NCBI GenBank assembly: GCA_052389895.1
Contig: JBQTHM010000020.1
Span: forward strand, 1 to 64,000
Length of the DNA: 64,000 nt
Origin: CAVVXX01 sp052389895
GTDB taxonomy: Bacteria > Pseudomonadota > Alphaproteobacteria > Micropepsales > Micropepsaceae
Direction of reading: 5' to 3'
Under the pieces are notes generated by a model. The model worked only from the letters and a program-made list of their open reading frames with translations. It did no database searches and was not told the origin of the DNA. Shown one piece after another: positions 8,471-17,193 of this stretch (positions are counted from its first letter, which is position 1; every line of letters begins with the position of its first letter). The translations under genes were made by a program, and so were the position numbers.

Positions 8471-9772
8471 TCACTGATAGATGGGAAAACAGCGGCACAA
8501 TTCGATCACGCGACCGCGCACGCGTTCTTCCGTTGCGGCATCGCCTTCGTCGCCGCCCCGTCCCGCAATGCTGTCGACAATCTCGACGATCCATTTGCCG
8601 ATCTCACGGAACTCGCCGGCGCCAAAGCCGCGCGTGGTGCCGGCGGGCGTGCCAAGGCGGATCCCCGAGGTGACGGCAGGCTTTTCGGGATCGTTCGGAA
8701 TCGCATTCTTGTTGCACGTGATGTAGGCGCGGTCGAGTGCGCGTTCGGCGGCACGGCCCGTGGCCTTTTTCGGGCGCAGGTCGACGAGCATCAAATGCGT
8801 GTCCGTGCCGCCCGACACGATGTCGAGCCCAAGACTCTTCAGCGTTTCGGCCAGCGCCTTCGCATTTTCCACGACGTTGCGGGCATAGATCTTGAATTCC
8901 GGCTTCAGCGCCTCGCCGAGCGCTACGGCTTTCGCGGCAATCACATGCATCAGCGGGCCGCCCTGAAGCCCGGGGAACACGGCGGAGTTTATCTTCTTCC
9001 CGATTTCCGCATCGCACGAAAGGATCATCCCGCCGCGCGGGCCGCGTAGCGTCTTGTGCGTCGTCGTCGTCACCACATGGGCATGTTCCAGCGGATTGGG
9101 GTGAACACCGCCGGCAACCAGTCCGGCAAAATGCGCCATATCCACCATGAAATACGCACCAACCTGGTCGGCAATTGTGCGGAAGGCTGCGAAGTCGATG
9201 TAGCGCGAATAGGCGGAACCCCCAGTCAGAATAAGTTTCGGCTTGTGCTCGTCTGCGAGGCGCGCCACGTCGGCCATATCGATTCGCTGGCTGGCATCGA
9301 GGCCATAACTCACCGCCTTGAACCATTTGCCGGATTGGTTGACAGGCGAGCCGTGTGTGAGGTGCCCGCCGGAATCGAGGCGCAATCCAAGGAACGTGTC
9401 CCCCGGCTGCAGCAGCGCCATGAACACGGCTTGGTTCGCCTGTGCTCCGGAATGGGGCTGCACGTTGGCGAAACTGCAATCGAACAGGCGGCAGGCGCGC
9501 TCGATGGCAAGGCTCTCGGCCACGTCCACGAAATCGCAGCCGCCGTAGTAGCGCCGGCCGGGATATCCCTCGGCGTATTTGTTGGTAAGCACGGTGCCCT
9601 GCGCCTCCAGCACGGCGCGGCTGACGATGTTTTCGGAAGCGATGAGCTCGATCTTGTCCTGCTGGCGCTTGAGTTCGTCCTGGACGGCGCGCCAGATGTC
9701 GGGATCGGCCTCCGCCAGGCCTTTGGTGAAAAAGCCCGCGGGGGCGCGTGCGCGATCACTCAAAGCCGCCAT
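8471..9772 (-). CDS. glyA: serine hydroxymethyltransferase
   Basis: 433 residues from MAALSDRARAP at 9772; another ATG lies 7 codons upstream at 9793. A PLP-dependent enzyme that interconverts serine and glycine and loads tetrahydrofolate with one-carbon units. Motifs are IELIASENIVS, NKYAEGYPGRRYYGG and the PLP lysine in TTTTHKTLRGPRGG. The C-terminus (CRCFPIYQ) is typical of the family. It is the first gene of the minus-strand run into nrdR and the rib genes, so the promoter should lie in 9773-10125, shared with the divergent mucR. Confidence 0.97.
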   Translation of the reverse strand: MAALSDRARAPAGFFTKGLAEADPDIWRAVQDELKRQQDKIELIASENIVSRAVLEAQGTVLTNKYAEGYPGRRYYGGCDFVDVAESLAIERACRLFDCSFANVQPHSGAQANQAVFMALLQPGDTFLGLRLDSGGHLTHGSPVNQSGKWFKAVSYGLDASQRIDMADVARLADEHKPKLILTGGSAYSRYIDFAAFRTIADQVGAYFMVDMAHFAGLVAGGVHPNPLEHAHVVTTTTHKTLRGPRGGMILSCDAEIGKKINSAVFPGLQGGPLMHVIAAKAVALGEALKPEFKIYARNVVENAKALAETLKSLGLDIVSGGTDTHLMLVDLRPKKATGRAAERALDRAYITCNKNAIPNDPEKPAVTSGIRLGTPAGTTRGFGAGEFREIGKWIVEIVDSIAGRGGDEGDAATEERVRGRVIELCRCFPIYQ

Positions 9773-10125
9773 GACTGCCTCCAACGCCCGCACCCCGTAG
9801 TGGAGCGCGGCTTCTCCTTTACCAAATCTTGGGGCGGTGCGCGAAAATTCGCGTGTCCTGCCTCAAGGATGTCCACGCCTTTCGCGCCGCAGTTTTCCCT
9901 TAAGGCGCCGGCCCCGGCAGCTCTGTGGCGTTCAAATAATCGGCGGTGCCTAGCCAAATGAACTGGGGCCGCGACTCTGTAAAAGTGGCGGGAATTTATC
10001 GGTTTTACTTCGATACGAGAGTGCTCCTGTACCCAGGCCAAGCTCTAGTGTCTTGATTTATTTGGGGTCTTGGGCAAGGTGATCCTACCGAACAGAATCA
10101 GTGGAAGAGGACGGCGGCTGGACCG
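9773..10125. promoter_or_regulatory. divergent intergenic region between glyA and mucR
   Basis: About 350 bases without a convincing gene. It should hold the glyA promoter (minus) and the mucR promoter (plus). The centre, about 9930-10070, is richer in A and T. It contains a 6-bp inverted repeat GTAAAA...TTTTAC (9979-9984 and 10003-10008) that could be an operator, and a TTGATTTATTTGG stretch about 70 bases before mucR resembling the AT-rich sites that MucR proteins bind. I see no clear -35/-10 pair, riboswitch fold or RNA gene. A 93-codon minus-strand frame here looks like noise. Confidence 0.45.
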
Positions 10126-10569
10126 ATGGGCCAGGTTTCGGAAGAAGAGCGGCTGAAATCGGACGACATCTTGCGGCTGACCAGCGAGATCGTCGCGGCT
10201 TATCTGCGCAACAATCCGGTGCCCGCTTCGGAAGTGCCGGCGATGATCAAGAACGTCCACGCCACGCTCGGCGGCCTGGCTGAATCCATACGCGGCGAAG
10301 GTGCGCCCGCGCAAAAACCAGCTGTGCCGGTGAAACGCTCCGTAACGCCAGAACACATCATCTGCCTGGAAGACGGGAAAAAACTGAAAATGCTCAAGCG
10401 CTATTTGCGCTCGAACTACAACATGACGCCGGAAGAATACCGCGCCAAATGGGGGCTGCCCGCCGATTACCCCATGGTCGCGCCCAACTACGCAAAGCAG
10501 CGTTCCGAATTCGCCAAGAAGATCGGCCTCGGCCGCGGCGCCGCCGCGCAGGCGAAACGCAAGAGCTAG
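10126..10569 (+). CDS. mucR: MucR/Ros family transcriptional regulator lacking most zinc ligands
   Basis: 147-residue H-NS-like regulator of the Ros/MucR family, which in alphaproteobacteria represses surface polysaccharide, cell-cycle and virulence genes by binding AT-rich DNA. The N-terminal oligomerisation region is followed by the zinc-finger-like domain (79-135) with TPEEYRAKWGLPADYPMVA. The four Ros zinc positions read C80, D83, Y93 and Y98 (preceded by N97), so only one ligand is kept. Some rhizobial relatives (Ml proteins) fold without zinc. It is monocistronic and its stop overlaps that of the convergent DsrE-like gene. Confidence 0.93.
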   Translation: MGQVSEEERLKSDDILRLTSEIVAAYLRNNPVPASEVPAMIKNVHATLGGLAESIRGEGAPAQKPAVPVKRSVTPEHIICLEDGKKLKMLKRYLRSNYNMTPEEYRAKWGLPADYPMVAPNYAKQRSEFAKKIGLGRGAAAQAKRKS

Positions 10570-10919
10570 TAGACCAGCACTTTCTCGGCCGCCATCGTCT
10601 CCGCTGCCAGCTCATCCATCGTGCTTCGTTGCGCACCCTCGACGAGTTCCGCTTCGGCAAGACCGCGCGCGTCCATGCAGGTGCCGCACAATAGAACTTG
10701 CCCTTTGGCTGCCAGCACCCTGCGAAGCATGCGCTCGGCGTTGTAATAACCTTCGGGCGTCTTTTGGCCCTGCTTGGCGCAGAGGACCGCGTCGGCCATC
10801 AGAAAGACCGTCAGTTGGGCCGCCTCATCGTTTCGCATCAATGCATGCGCCAGGCGCAGGCCATTGTAACTGCGCTCCGTTCCATATGGCGGATCGTTGA
10901 GGATTAGAAGTGTTCGCAT
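10566..10919 (-). CDS. DsrE/DsrF-like sulfur-relay family protein
   Basis: 117 residues starting MRTLLILNDPPYGTERSYNG. The fold pattern (beta strand, then NDPPYG, then ALCAKQGQ-type helix) and a conserved cysteine pair in LLCGTCMDARG match small DsrE/YchN-like proteins. These form oligomers, and some carry persulfide on the cysteine. The physiological partner is unknown, and no dsr or tus genes are nearby. The start at 10919 is chosen because similarity begins there; further upstream codons look non-coding. Its stop overlaps mucR's by 3 bases. Confidence 0.82.
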   Translation of the reverse strand: MRTLLILNDPPYGTERSYNGLRLAHALMRNDEAAQLTVFLMADAVLCAKQGQKTPEGYYNAERMLRRVLAAKGQVLLCGTCMDARGLAEAELVEGAQRSTMDELAAETMAAEKVLVY

Positions 10920-11023
10920 GGTGGTTCCTCGATCGAGCAAGAAGCGTTCCTGCAAGATTTTTGCGGCGGCCGCTTTGAGCTTGATCAATCCCCTTGGCAA
11001 ATGAGCCAGGGATGCGGAAATAC

Positions 11024-12241
11024 CTATGCTGCTCGCTTCAACTGGAGCTCGGTCCACACCGCGTCGAGCGCGGAGACGAGCTCGTCCATCATCGCGTCGG
11101 TGTGAAATGGTGAGGCCGTCAGCCGCAGCCGTTCGGTGCCGCGCGGGACGGTGGGGTAATTGATCGGCTGCACATAGATCCGGTGACGGTCGAGCAGCTC
11201 GTCGCACACGGCCTTGCACACGGCCGCATCGCCCACGATGAGCGGCACGATGTGGCTTGGCGACGGCGCAAGCGGCAACCCGGCCCTAGTCAGCTTCTCT
11301 TTAAGACGCGCGACGCGCTCGTGAAGGCGCGCGCGTTCCACATCGCTGGATTTCAGGTGGCGCACGCTCGCCAGGGCGCCTGCGGCAACGGCAGGCGGCA
11401 ACGACGTGGTGAAAATGAACCCCGGCGCAAACGAGCGCACGCAGTCGATCACGGCCGCGGGCCCCGCGATATAGCCGCCCATGATACCGAAGGCCTTTGC
11501 CAGCGTGCCTTCGACGATGTCCACGCGGCTAATCACGCCTTCGCGTGCGGCGACGCCTGCCCCCCTGGGGCCGTAAAGGCCGACCGCGTGGACCTCGTCC
11601 AGATACGTCATTGCGCCGTAGCCGCCGGCAAGGTCGCAAATCTCCGCCACCGGCCCAAAGTCGCCGTCCATCGAATAGACGGACTCGAAGGCGATAATCT
11701 TTGGCGCTTTTGGCTCTGCCGCCCGCAACAATTGCTCCAAATGCACCAAGTCATTGTGGCGGAAGATATGCTTCTCGGCGCCGGAGTTGCGGATCCCCGC
11801 GATCATGGAAGCGTGGTTCAGCTCGTCCGAAAACAGAACGCAGCCCGGCAGCAGCTTTGCCAGCGTGCAAAGCGTCGTGTCATTCGAATTGAACCCGGAC
11901 GTGAATGTGAGCGCCGCGTCCTTCGCATGAAGGTCGGCAAGTTCCGCTTCCAGTTCCACCAGGTAGTGGTGCGTGCCGGAAATGTTTCGCGTGCCGCCGG
12001 ACCCCGCGCCCGCCGTATCGATCGCCGCATGCATGGCCGCCAGCACCATGGGATGCTGGCCCATGCCCAGGTAATCGTTGCTGCACCACACGGTGATCGG
12101 GCGCGAACCGGAGGCCGCGTGATGCTCGGCGTGCGGAAATCCGCCCCGTTTGCGAATGATGTCGGCGAAAACACGGTAGCGCCCTTCCGCCTTCAGGCGG
12201 GCAATCGCGTCCTTGAATGTCTGCACGTAAGGAAACGCCAT
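11024..12241 (-). CDS. hemA: 5-aminolevulinate synthase
   Basis: 405 residues; condenses glycine and succinyl-CoA to 5-aminolevulinate, the alphaproteobacterial (C4) entry to heme. This PLP enzyme of the alpha-oxoamine synthase family has glycine-loop residues in GSGGTRNISGTHHYL, the aspartate in YLDEVHAVGLYG and PLP Lys249 in VEGTLAKAFGIMGG. Length is as expected. It diverges from the VOC gene across 144 bases. hemB lies about 3 kb away on the other strand, so the two heme genes are near each other but not in one operon. Confidence 0.97.
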   Translation of the reverse strand: MAFPYVQTFKDAIARLKAEGRYRVFADIIRKRGGFPHAEHHAASGSRPITVWCSNDYLGMGQHPMVLAAMHAAIDTAGAGSGGTRNISGTHHYLVELEAELADLHAKDAALTFTSGFNSNDTTLCTLAKLLPGCVLFSDELNHASMIAGIRNSGAEKHIFRHNDLVHLEQLLRAAEPKAPKIIAFESVYSMDGDFGPVAEICDLAGGYGAMTYLDEVHAVGLYGPRGAGVAAREGVISRVDIVEGTLAKAFGIMGGYIAGPAAVIDCVRSFAPGFIFTTSLPPAVAAGALASVRHLKSSDVERARLHERVARLKEKLTRAGLPLAPSPSHIVPLIVGDAAVCKAVCDELLDRHRIYVQPINYPTVPRGTERLRLTASPFHTDAMMDELVSALDAVWTELQLKRAA

Positions 12242-12385
12242 TCTTGCCCCGAGGCCGGACCAGCTACCTTCTAGATATTCCAGAGTAGATCATCCAAGTT
12301 TCGCACGCCACGCGTTAATGTCGCATGGCCGTTCGGTTGCGAAACACTCGCAACTCGGGCCCATGCCGATACAAGGACCGCTCTC

Positions 12386-12853
12386 ATGCAGAAGATCATG
12401 CCCTGCCTTTGGTTCGACAACCAAGCTGAAGAGGCTGTGAACTTCTACATCTCCGTGTTCAAGGACGGCGAATTGCTGGAGACGCATCGGTGGGGCGACG
12501 TAGGCCCCGGTCCGAAGGGCGGCGTCATGCTCGTGCGTTTCCGGTTGAGAGATCAGAACTTCCTCGCACTCAACGGCGGACCCAACTTCAAGTTTACCGA
12601 GGCCATATCGCTCATCGTCAACTGCGAAACTCAGGACGAAATCGACTACTTCTGGGAGAAATTGTCCGAAGACGGTTCCAGGAGCCGTTGCGGCTGGCTC
12701 AAGGATAAATACGGCCTCTCCTGGCAGATCGTGCCCGTGATCATCGGCGAGCTGATGAGGGACCCGCGCAAGGCCGACAACGTCATGCGCGCCGTACTCG
12801 AAATGGACAAGCTCGACATCGCCGCGATGAAACGGGCGGCGGGAACAACCTGA
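12386..12853 (+). CDS. VOC superfamily PhnB-like protein
   Basis: 155 residues of the PhnB/'3-demethylubiquinone methyltransferase-like' branch of the vicinal oxygen chelate fold. Typical features are MPCLWFDNQAEEAVNFYISVF at the N-terminus, the central LALNGGPNFKFTEAISL strand and GLSWQIVP near the C-terminus. Such proteins form small dimeric beta-alpha-beta barrels. Despite some database names they are not established methyltransferases, and the ligand is unknown. It stands alone between hemA (divergent) and the LdtR-like gene (convergent). Confidence 0.88.
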   Translation: MQKIMPCLWFDNQAEEAVNFYISVFKDGELLETHRWGDVGPGPKGGVMLVRFRLRDQNFLALNGGPNFKFTEAISLIVNCETQDEIDYFWEKLSEDGSRSRCGWLKDKYGLSWQIVPVIIGELMRDPRKADNVMRAVLEMDKLDIAAMKRAAGTT

Positions 12854-12868
12854 CGTTCTGGCGTAGGT

Positions 12869-13378
12869 CTAGAGCCGGTAACGCACCTGGTCGAGCCAGA
12901 AGCGTTCGAGGCGGCGCAGCGTGGCATTCAGCAGGTCGAAGTCACGTGCGCCGATATTGCCCACGGCCTCGACGGATTCCAGGTGACGCTCGAACAGTCT
13001 GGCGACAAGGTCGCGGATCTGATCGCCCTTTTCCGTCAGGCTTACGCGCACCGAGCGCCGGTCGATATCCGAGCGCTCGTGGTTGATGTAGCCCATCTCG
13101 ACCAGCTTCTTCAGATTGTACGAGACGTTGGAGCCGAGATAATGCCCGCGCGTGCGCAGCTCGCCTGCCGTCAGCTCCTGGTCGCCGATATTGAACAGCA
13201 ACAGGGCCTGCACGCTGTTGATCTCGCGCTCGCCCCTGCGATCGAGTTCGTCCTTGATCACGTCGAGCAATTGGCGGTGCAGGCGTTCCACCAAATTGAG
13301 ACATTCGAGATAGCGCACGCCGACATTGGCGGCGTTTCCCGTTTCAACCGGCGCTTGTGTGCGAGCCAACGCGGTCAT
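12869..13378 (-). CDS. ldtR: LdtR-like MarR family winged-helix regulator
   Basis: 169 residues. The winged helix spans about 45-125 with NSVQALLLFNIG, the recognition-helix stretch YLGSNVSYNLKKLVEMGY and the wing RSDIDRRSVRVSLTEKG. This wording is close to LdtR, the MarR-type regulator of L,D-transpeptidase and stress tolerance known from Liberibacter and rhizobia. The gene symbol is by similarity only. It ends 15 bases from the VOC stop and is transcribed towards it. 56 bases separate its start from mmsB. Confidence 0.85.
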   Translation of the reverse strand: MTALARTQAPVETGNAANVGVRYLECLNLVERLHRQLLDVIKDELDRRGEREINSVQALLLFNIGDQELTAGELRTRGHYLGSNVSYNLKKLVEMGYINHERSDIDRRSVRVSLTEKGDQIRDLVARLFERHLESVEAVGNIGARDFDLLNATLRRLERFWLDQVRYRL

Positions 13379-13434
13379 GCGGATTCACCCTTCCCCACGT
13401 GAGTGAATGTATCCGCGCGCTCGTTAATTCTGCC

Positions 13435-14337
13435 TTAAGCAGCAGCGGGCAGATCGCCCCGTATCATCCTGATAACACCCGAAAAATCGAGACCGCCAGC
13501 CCCGCGCGCCTCGAGTAGCGCGTACATCTGTGCGGCCTCCGCGCCCAGAGGCGTCGCCGCGCCCGATGCCATTGCGGAGTTTTGGGCCAGCTTGAGGTCC
13601 TTCAACATCATGGAAACCGTGAAGCCCGCCTTGTAATCGCGGTTCGCGGGAGATGCCGGCACGGGGCCGGGCACCGGGCAATAGGTGGTGAGCGACCAGC
13701 ATTGGCCGGACGAGCTGGATGCGATTTCGAACAGCTTCTCGTGACTAAGGCCCAGTTTCTCCGCCAGCACGAACGCCTCGCAGGTGCCGATCATGGAAAT
13801 GGCGAGCAGCATGTTGTTGCAGATTTTGGCCGCCTGCCCCATGCCGGGCCCGCCGGCGAGCACGACGCGCTTTCCCATCTTTTCCAGCACGGGTTTGGCA
13901 CGCCCGAAGGCCTTTTCGCTGCCGCCGCACATGAAGGTGAGGGTCGCCGCTTCCGCGCCGCCCACTCCGCCCGAAACGGGCGCATCGAGAAAATCAAAGC
14001 GGGTCTTTTCCGCGGCATCGTGCACCGCCTTGGCGGATTCGATATCGATAGTTGAACAATCGATCAGTAATGTGCTTTTGGCGGCAGACTGGAGTACGCC
14101 GCCGTCGGTCAGATAGACGCTCCGTGCATGCTGGCCGGCGGGCAGCATCGATATCACTACTTCCGCGCCCTGCACGGCGTCGCGCGCGCTCCCCGTTGTA
14201 TGCGCGCCCGCGGATTTCGCCGCGTCCATCGCGGGCTTGGACAGGTCGAATGCGCGCACGGCGTGACCCGCCTTCAGCAGGTTCCGTGCCATCGGCCCGC
14301 CCATATTACCAAGTCCGATGAATGCAATGGTCGTCAT
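13435..14337 (-). CDS. mmsB: 3-hydroxyisobutyrate dehydrogenase
   Basis: 300 residues; NAD-dependent oxidation of 3-hydroxyisobutyrate in valine breakdown. The Rossmann start IAFIGLGNMGGPM (GxGxxG at 8-13), the substrate loop DAPVSGGVGGAEA and catalytic Lys171 in GMGQAAKICNNM identify the beta-hydroxyacid dehydrogenase family. The hydrolase that makes its substrate is encoded 9 bases upstream, which makes the substrate assignment firm. Confidence 0.95.
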   Translation of the reverse strand: MTTIAFIGLGNMGGPMARNLLKAGHAVRAFDLSKPAMDAAKSAGAHTTGSARDAVQGAEVVISMLPAGQHARSVYLTDGGVLQSAAKSTLLIDCSTIDIESAKAVHDAAEKTRFDFLDAPVSGGVGGAEAATLTFMCGGSEKAFGRAKPVLEKMGKRVVLAGGPGMGQAAKICNNMLLAISMIGTCEAFVLAEKLGLSHEKLFEIASSSSGQCWSLTTYCPVPGPVPASPANRDYKAGFTVSMMLKDLKLAQNSAMASGAATPLGAEAAQMYALLEARGAGGLDFSGVIRMIRGDLPAAA

Positions 14338-14346
14338 GCCGTCCTC

Positions 14347-15363
14347 CTAGAGCGAAAGTTCCTGCGCGCCAAGCGGCGCAAAATAGGCAGCCACATCGGC
14401 TTCGCCTACGAGATCGAGCGCGGGCGGGTTCCACACAGGTGCCTGATTCTTGTCGATCACCGCGGCGCGCACGCCCGCGCGGAAATCGTGGCTTGCCACC
14501 GCGCGCAGCGCCAGACGGTATTCCATGCGCATGCAATCGTCGAAGCCGAGTTTTTTGCCCTCGCGCATTTCGCGCAATGTCACTTTCAGCGCGATGGGCG
14601 ATTTTGAACGGATCGTGTTGGCTGTTTCTCCGCCCCATTCGCCTTCGTGTTCCAGCGCATCAAGTATGGTTTCGACGGAATCGAACGCGAAAGCACGATC
14701 GATTGCTGCCTGATAGCTCTTAAGCGTTGGTTCGCCCGGGATATTGCTCTTTTCGCCCAAAACCTTATCCATGGCGTCTCCGGCTGCCAAATTTTCTGCC
14801 AAACTTGTCATTTGTTCCGCCTGCACGAAATGCGTCGAGATGCCGGCATATATCAGGTCGGCCGCTTTCAGGCGCGCACCTGTGAGCGCGAGATAGGTTC
14901 CCAACTCGCCCTTCAGTCGCGGCAGGAAGAAACTTCCGCCGATATCCGGAAAAAACCCGATTGCCGTTTCGGGCATGGCGAAGGTTGCGTTCTCGCTCAC
15001 TACGCGGTGGCTTCCATGCACCGACACGCCCACGCCGCCGCCCATGCAAATGCCGTCGATCAGTGCCACGTAAGGTTTCTTGCAATGCTTGATGGCGGCA
15101 TTCAGGCGGTACTCGTTGGCATAGAATTGGGGCGCATAATTTTTGGGATCGTCGAATAGCGCACGTATATCGCCGCCCGCGCAGAACGCGCGCCCCGGCA
15201 CGGCGTCGATCACCACCGCCTTGACAGCCTCGTCATGCGCCCAGGAGTCGAGGGCGCGCTTCATTTCCACGCACATGTCGCGCGTGAGCGCATTCAGCGC
15301 CTTGGGGCGATCCAGCGTCAAGCGCCCGATCGCGCCCTCTTTGCGGCAGTTCACATCGGCCAT
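14347..15363 (-). CDS. 3-hydroxyisobutyryl-CoA hydrolase (enoyl-CoA hydratase family)
   Basis: 338 residues from MADVNCRKEGAIG at 15363; an ATG 12 codons upstream is less likely. Crotonase-fold enzyme with oxyanion-hole segments AFCAGGDIRALF and DGICMGGGVGVSVHG. MPETAIGFFPDIGGSFFLPRL and the length of about 340 residues mark the hydrolase subgroup (HIBCH) rather than ordinary enoyl-CoA hydratases. It feeds mmsB directly downstream, so the pair forms part of a valine-degradation operon. Confidence 0.93.
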   Translation of the reverse strand: MADVNCRKEGAIGRLTLDRPKALNALTRDMCVEMKRALDSWAHDEAVKAVVIDAVPGRAFCAGGDIRALFDDPKNYAPQFYANEYRLNAAIKHCKKPYVALIDGICMGGGVGVSVHGSHRVVSENATFAMPETAIGFFPDIGGSFFLPRLKGELGTYLALTGARLKAADLIYAGISTHFVQAEQMTSLAENLAAGDAMDKVLGEKSNIPGEPTLKSYQAAIDRAFAFDSVETILDALEHEGEWGGETANTIRSKSPIALKVTLREMREGKKLGFDDCMRMEYRLALRAVASHDFRAGVRAAVIDKNQAPVWNPPALDLVGEADVAAYFAPLGAQELSL

Positions 15364-15481
15364 GGCGGGCGGCTTAGCGCAGGGTTGGCCGCACCGCAAT
15401 TACCCCTTTCGCTGCATGTGTGAGGGGAGGAAAAAATGAGCCGTGCGCAAAGCCCTTAAAAACGATAAGTAGAAATGGATC

Positions 15482-16486
15482 ATGGTCCTGGCCCCGAAAT
15501 TTCCTTCCCACCGCATGCGGCGGTTGCGCCGGCATGAATGGGTGCGGCGCTTGGTGGCGGAAAGCACGCTTTCGCCCTCTGACTTCGTCTGGCCGCTCTT
15601 TCTGATTGACGGTGCCAATAAGCGCGAACCCGTTGCTCCCATGCCCGGCGTGGAGCGCCTGAGCGTTGACCTTGCCGTGGCTGCGGCCGAAGAAGCCGCA
15701 AAGCTCGGCATCCCTGCCCTGGCGTTGTTCCCCTACACCGATGAGACACTGAAGACGCCCGACGGGCGCGAAGCGCTCAACCCCGGCAATCTCGTCTGCC
15801 GGGCGGTGCGCGCGATCAAGAAGAACGTGCCCGGCATCGGTGTAATGTGCGACGTCGCGCTCGATCCCTATACCAGCCACGGTCACGACGGGCTTCTTCT
15901 CGGCGATGATGTCGCCAACGATGAAACCGTCGAGGTGCTCGTCAAACAGGCGCTAACCCAGGTCGAGGCCGGATGCGACATCATCGCGCCCTCGGACATG
16001 ATGGACGGCCGCATCGCCGCCATTCGCGCGGCGCTGGAGAAACACGGGCACAAGGATACGATCATTCTCGCTTATGCCGCGAAATATGCCTCGGCTTTCT
16101 ACGGGCCGTTCCGCGATGCCGTGGGTTCTGCCAAGGCGCTCACCGGCGACAAGCGCACCTACCAGATGGACCCGGCAAACGGCGACGAAGCTCTGCGCGA
16201 AGTGGCGGCCGACATTGCCGAAGGGGCGGACATGGTGATGGTCAAGCCCGGCATGCCGTATCTCGACATCGTTTCCCGTGTGAAGCGCGATTTTGGCGTG
16301 CCGACGCTGGTCTATCAGGTGTCGGGCGAATACGCGATGCTAAGGGCTGCGGCCGAAAAGGGCTGGCTCGACGGCGAACGGGTAATGCTGGAAAGCCTGA
16401 TTGCGTTCAAGCGCGCAGGCGCGGACGCAATCCTCACCTATTTCGCGCGCGACGCGGCGAAAGCACTCAAGCGGCAACGCGATTGA
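15482..16486 (+). CDS. hemB: delta-aminolevulinic acid dehydratase, zinc-free type
   Basis: 334 residues; joins two 5-aminolevulinates to porphobilinogen. Schiff-base lysines are K201 (AYAAKYASAFYGPF) and K255 (MVMVKPGMPYLD). At the metal site the catalytic zinc cysteines are replaced by A126, D128 and D136 (DVALDPYTSHGHDG), the pattern of Mg/K-stimulated enzymes that lack the catalytic zinc. It runs divergently from the hydrolase gene, and its 3' end overlaps the convergent TetR gene by 20 bases. Confidence 0.97.
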   Translation: MVLAPKFPSHRMRRLRRHEWVRRLVAESTLSPSDFVWPLFLIDGANKREPVAPMPGVERLSVDLAVAAAEEAAKLGIPALALFPYTDETLKTPDGREALNPGNLVCRAVRAIKKNVPGIGVMCDVALDPYTSHGHDGLLLGDDVANDETVEVLVKQALTQVEAGCDIIAPSDMMDGRIAAIRAALEKHGHKDTIILAYAAKYASAFYGPFRDAVGSAKALTGDKRTYQMDPANGDEALREVAADIAEGADMVMVKPGMPYLDIVSRVKRDFGVPTLVYQVSGEYAMLRAAAEKGWLDGERVMLESLIAFKRAGADAILTYFARDAAKALKRQRD

Positions 16487-17066
16487 ACAGGCTGCGCAGC
16501 AGAATTTCGGCGCGGCCGGGCACCACGTCGTAGCCCGACTGACGCTGGCCGAGATCGATTACGTTTTCCAGGATCAGCATCGAAAGCCCGTGCACGGCGC
16601 TCCACACCACAAGACCGAGCGCCCTGTCGCCCAACGCCTTGCCGATATCGTCGCCGATGGCGTCCGCCGCGGCGGCAAGGCCGGGAAAATCGGACCGGTT
16701 GGGAAGCTGTGGTCCGAACATCAGGCGCAGCAATCCCGAATGGCGGGTAGCGAAGCGGACATAGGCGCCCCCGATATGGGCGATACGGTCGGCTTCGGCC
16801 CCGGGCGCCTGCGCCGCCTGAACGAGCTCTTCATGCAACTGTTCAAAGCCTGCTGTCGCCACGTCGGCGAGCAGCGCTTCACGGTTCAGGTAATGGCGGT
16901 AAGGTGCAGCATGGCTCACGCCCGCGCGCCGTGCGACCGAGCGCAGACTCAGCGCCTCCAGGCCTTCGGTTTCCAGGATGCTGCTGGCGGCTTCTCGCAG
17001 CGCCCGGCTAAGATCGCCGTGGTGGTAGGGCCGCGTGCGTTTTAACTGCCGAGGTTGCAGGTTCAT
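16467..17066 (-). CDS. TetR/AcrR family transcriptional regulator
   Basis: 199 residues from MNLQPRQLKRTRPYHHGDL at 17066; an in-frame ATG at 17126 would add 20 residues. The helix-turn-helix lies at about 20-65 (ILETEGLEALSLRSVARRAGVSH..YRHY). The C-terminal half (MFGPQLPNRSDFPGL, then VWSAVHGLSMLILENVID) resembles the WHG-type ligand domain. The effector and targets are unknown. The divergent neighbour modA is a possible target, across a gap of about 127 bases. Confidence 0.88.
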   Translation of the reverse strand: MNLQPRQLKRTRPYHHGDLSRALREAASSILETEGLEALSLRSVARRAGVSHAAPYRHYLNREALLADVATAGFEQLHEELVQAAQAPGAEADRIAHIGGAYVRFATRHSGLLRLMFGPQLPNRSDFPGLAAAADAIGDDIGKALGDRALGLVVWSAVHGLSMLILENVIDLGQRQSGYDVVPGRAEILLRSLFNRVAA

Positions 17067-17193
17067 TGGCGTTCCATCCACATGCCCCGCCCCGGCGCAT
17101 ATGCACCGGCCCGTATTATAACGCATCCCCGCCGCGACTCGATCCGCCGCGGCTTTGGGATAGGTTATTTATGCTGCCATGGCGCGAGGCGCA

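Noticed and set aside
9773..10125. Possible glycine or FMN riboswitch upstream of glyA/rib genes
   Set aside because: No conserved riboswitch cores or expected pairings could be found by eye in this region or before ribD, ribE or ribBX.
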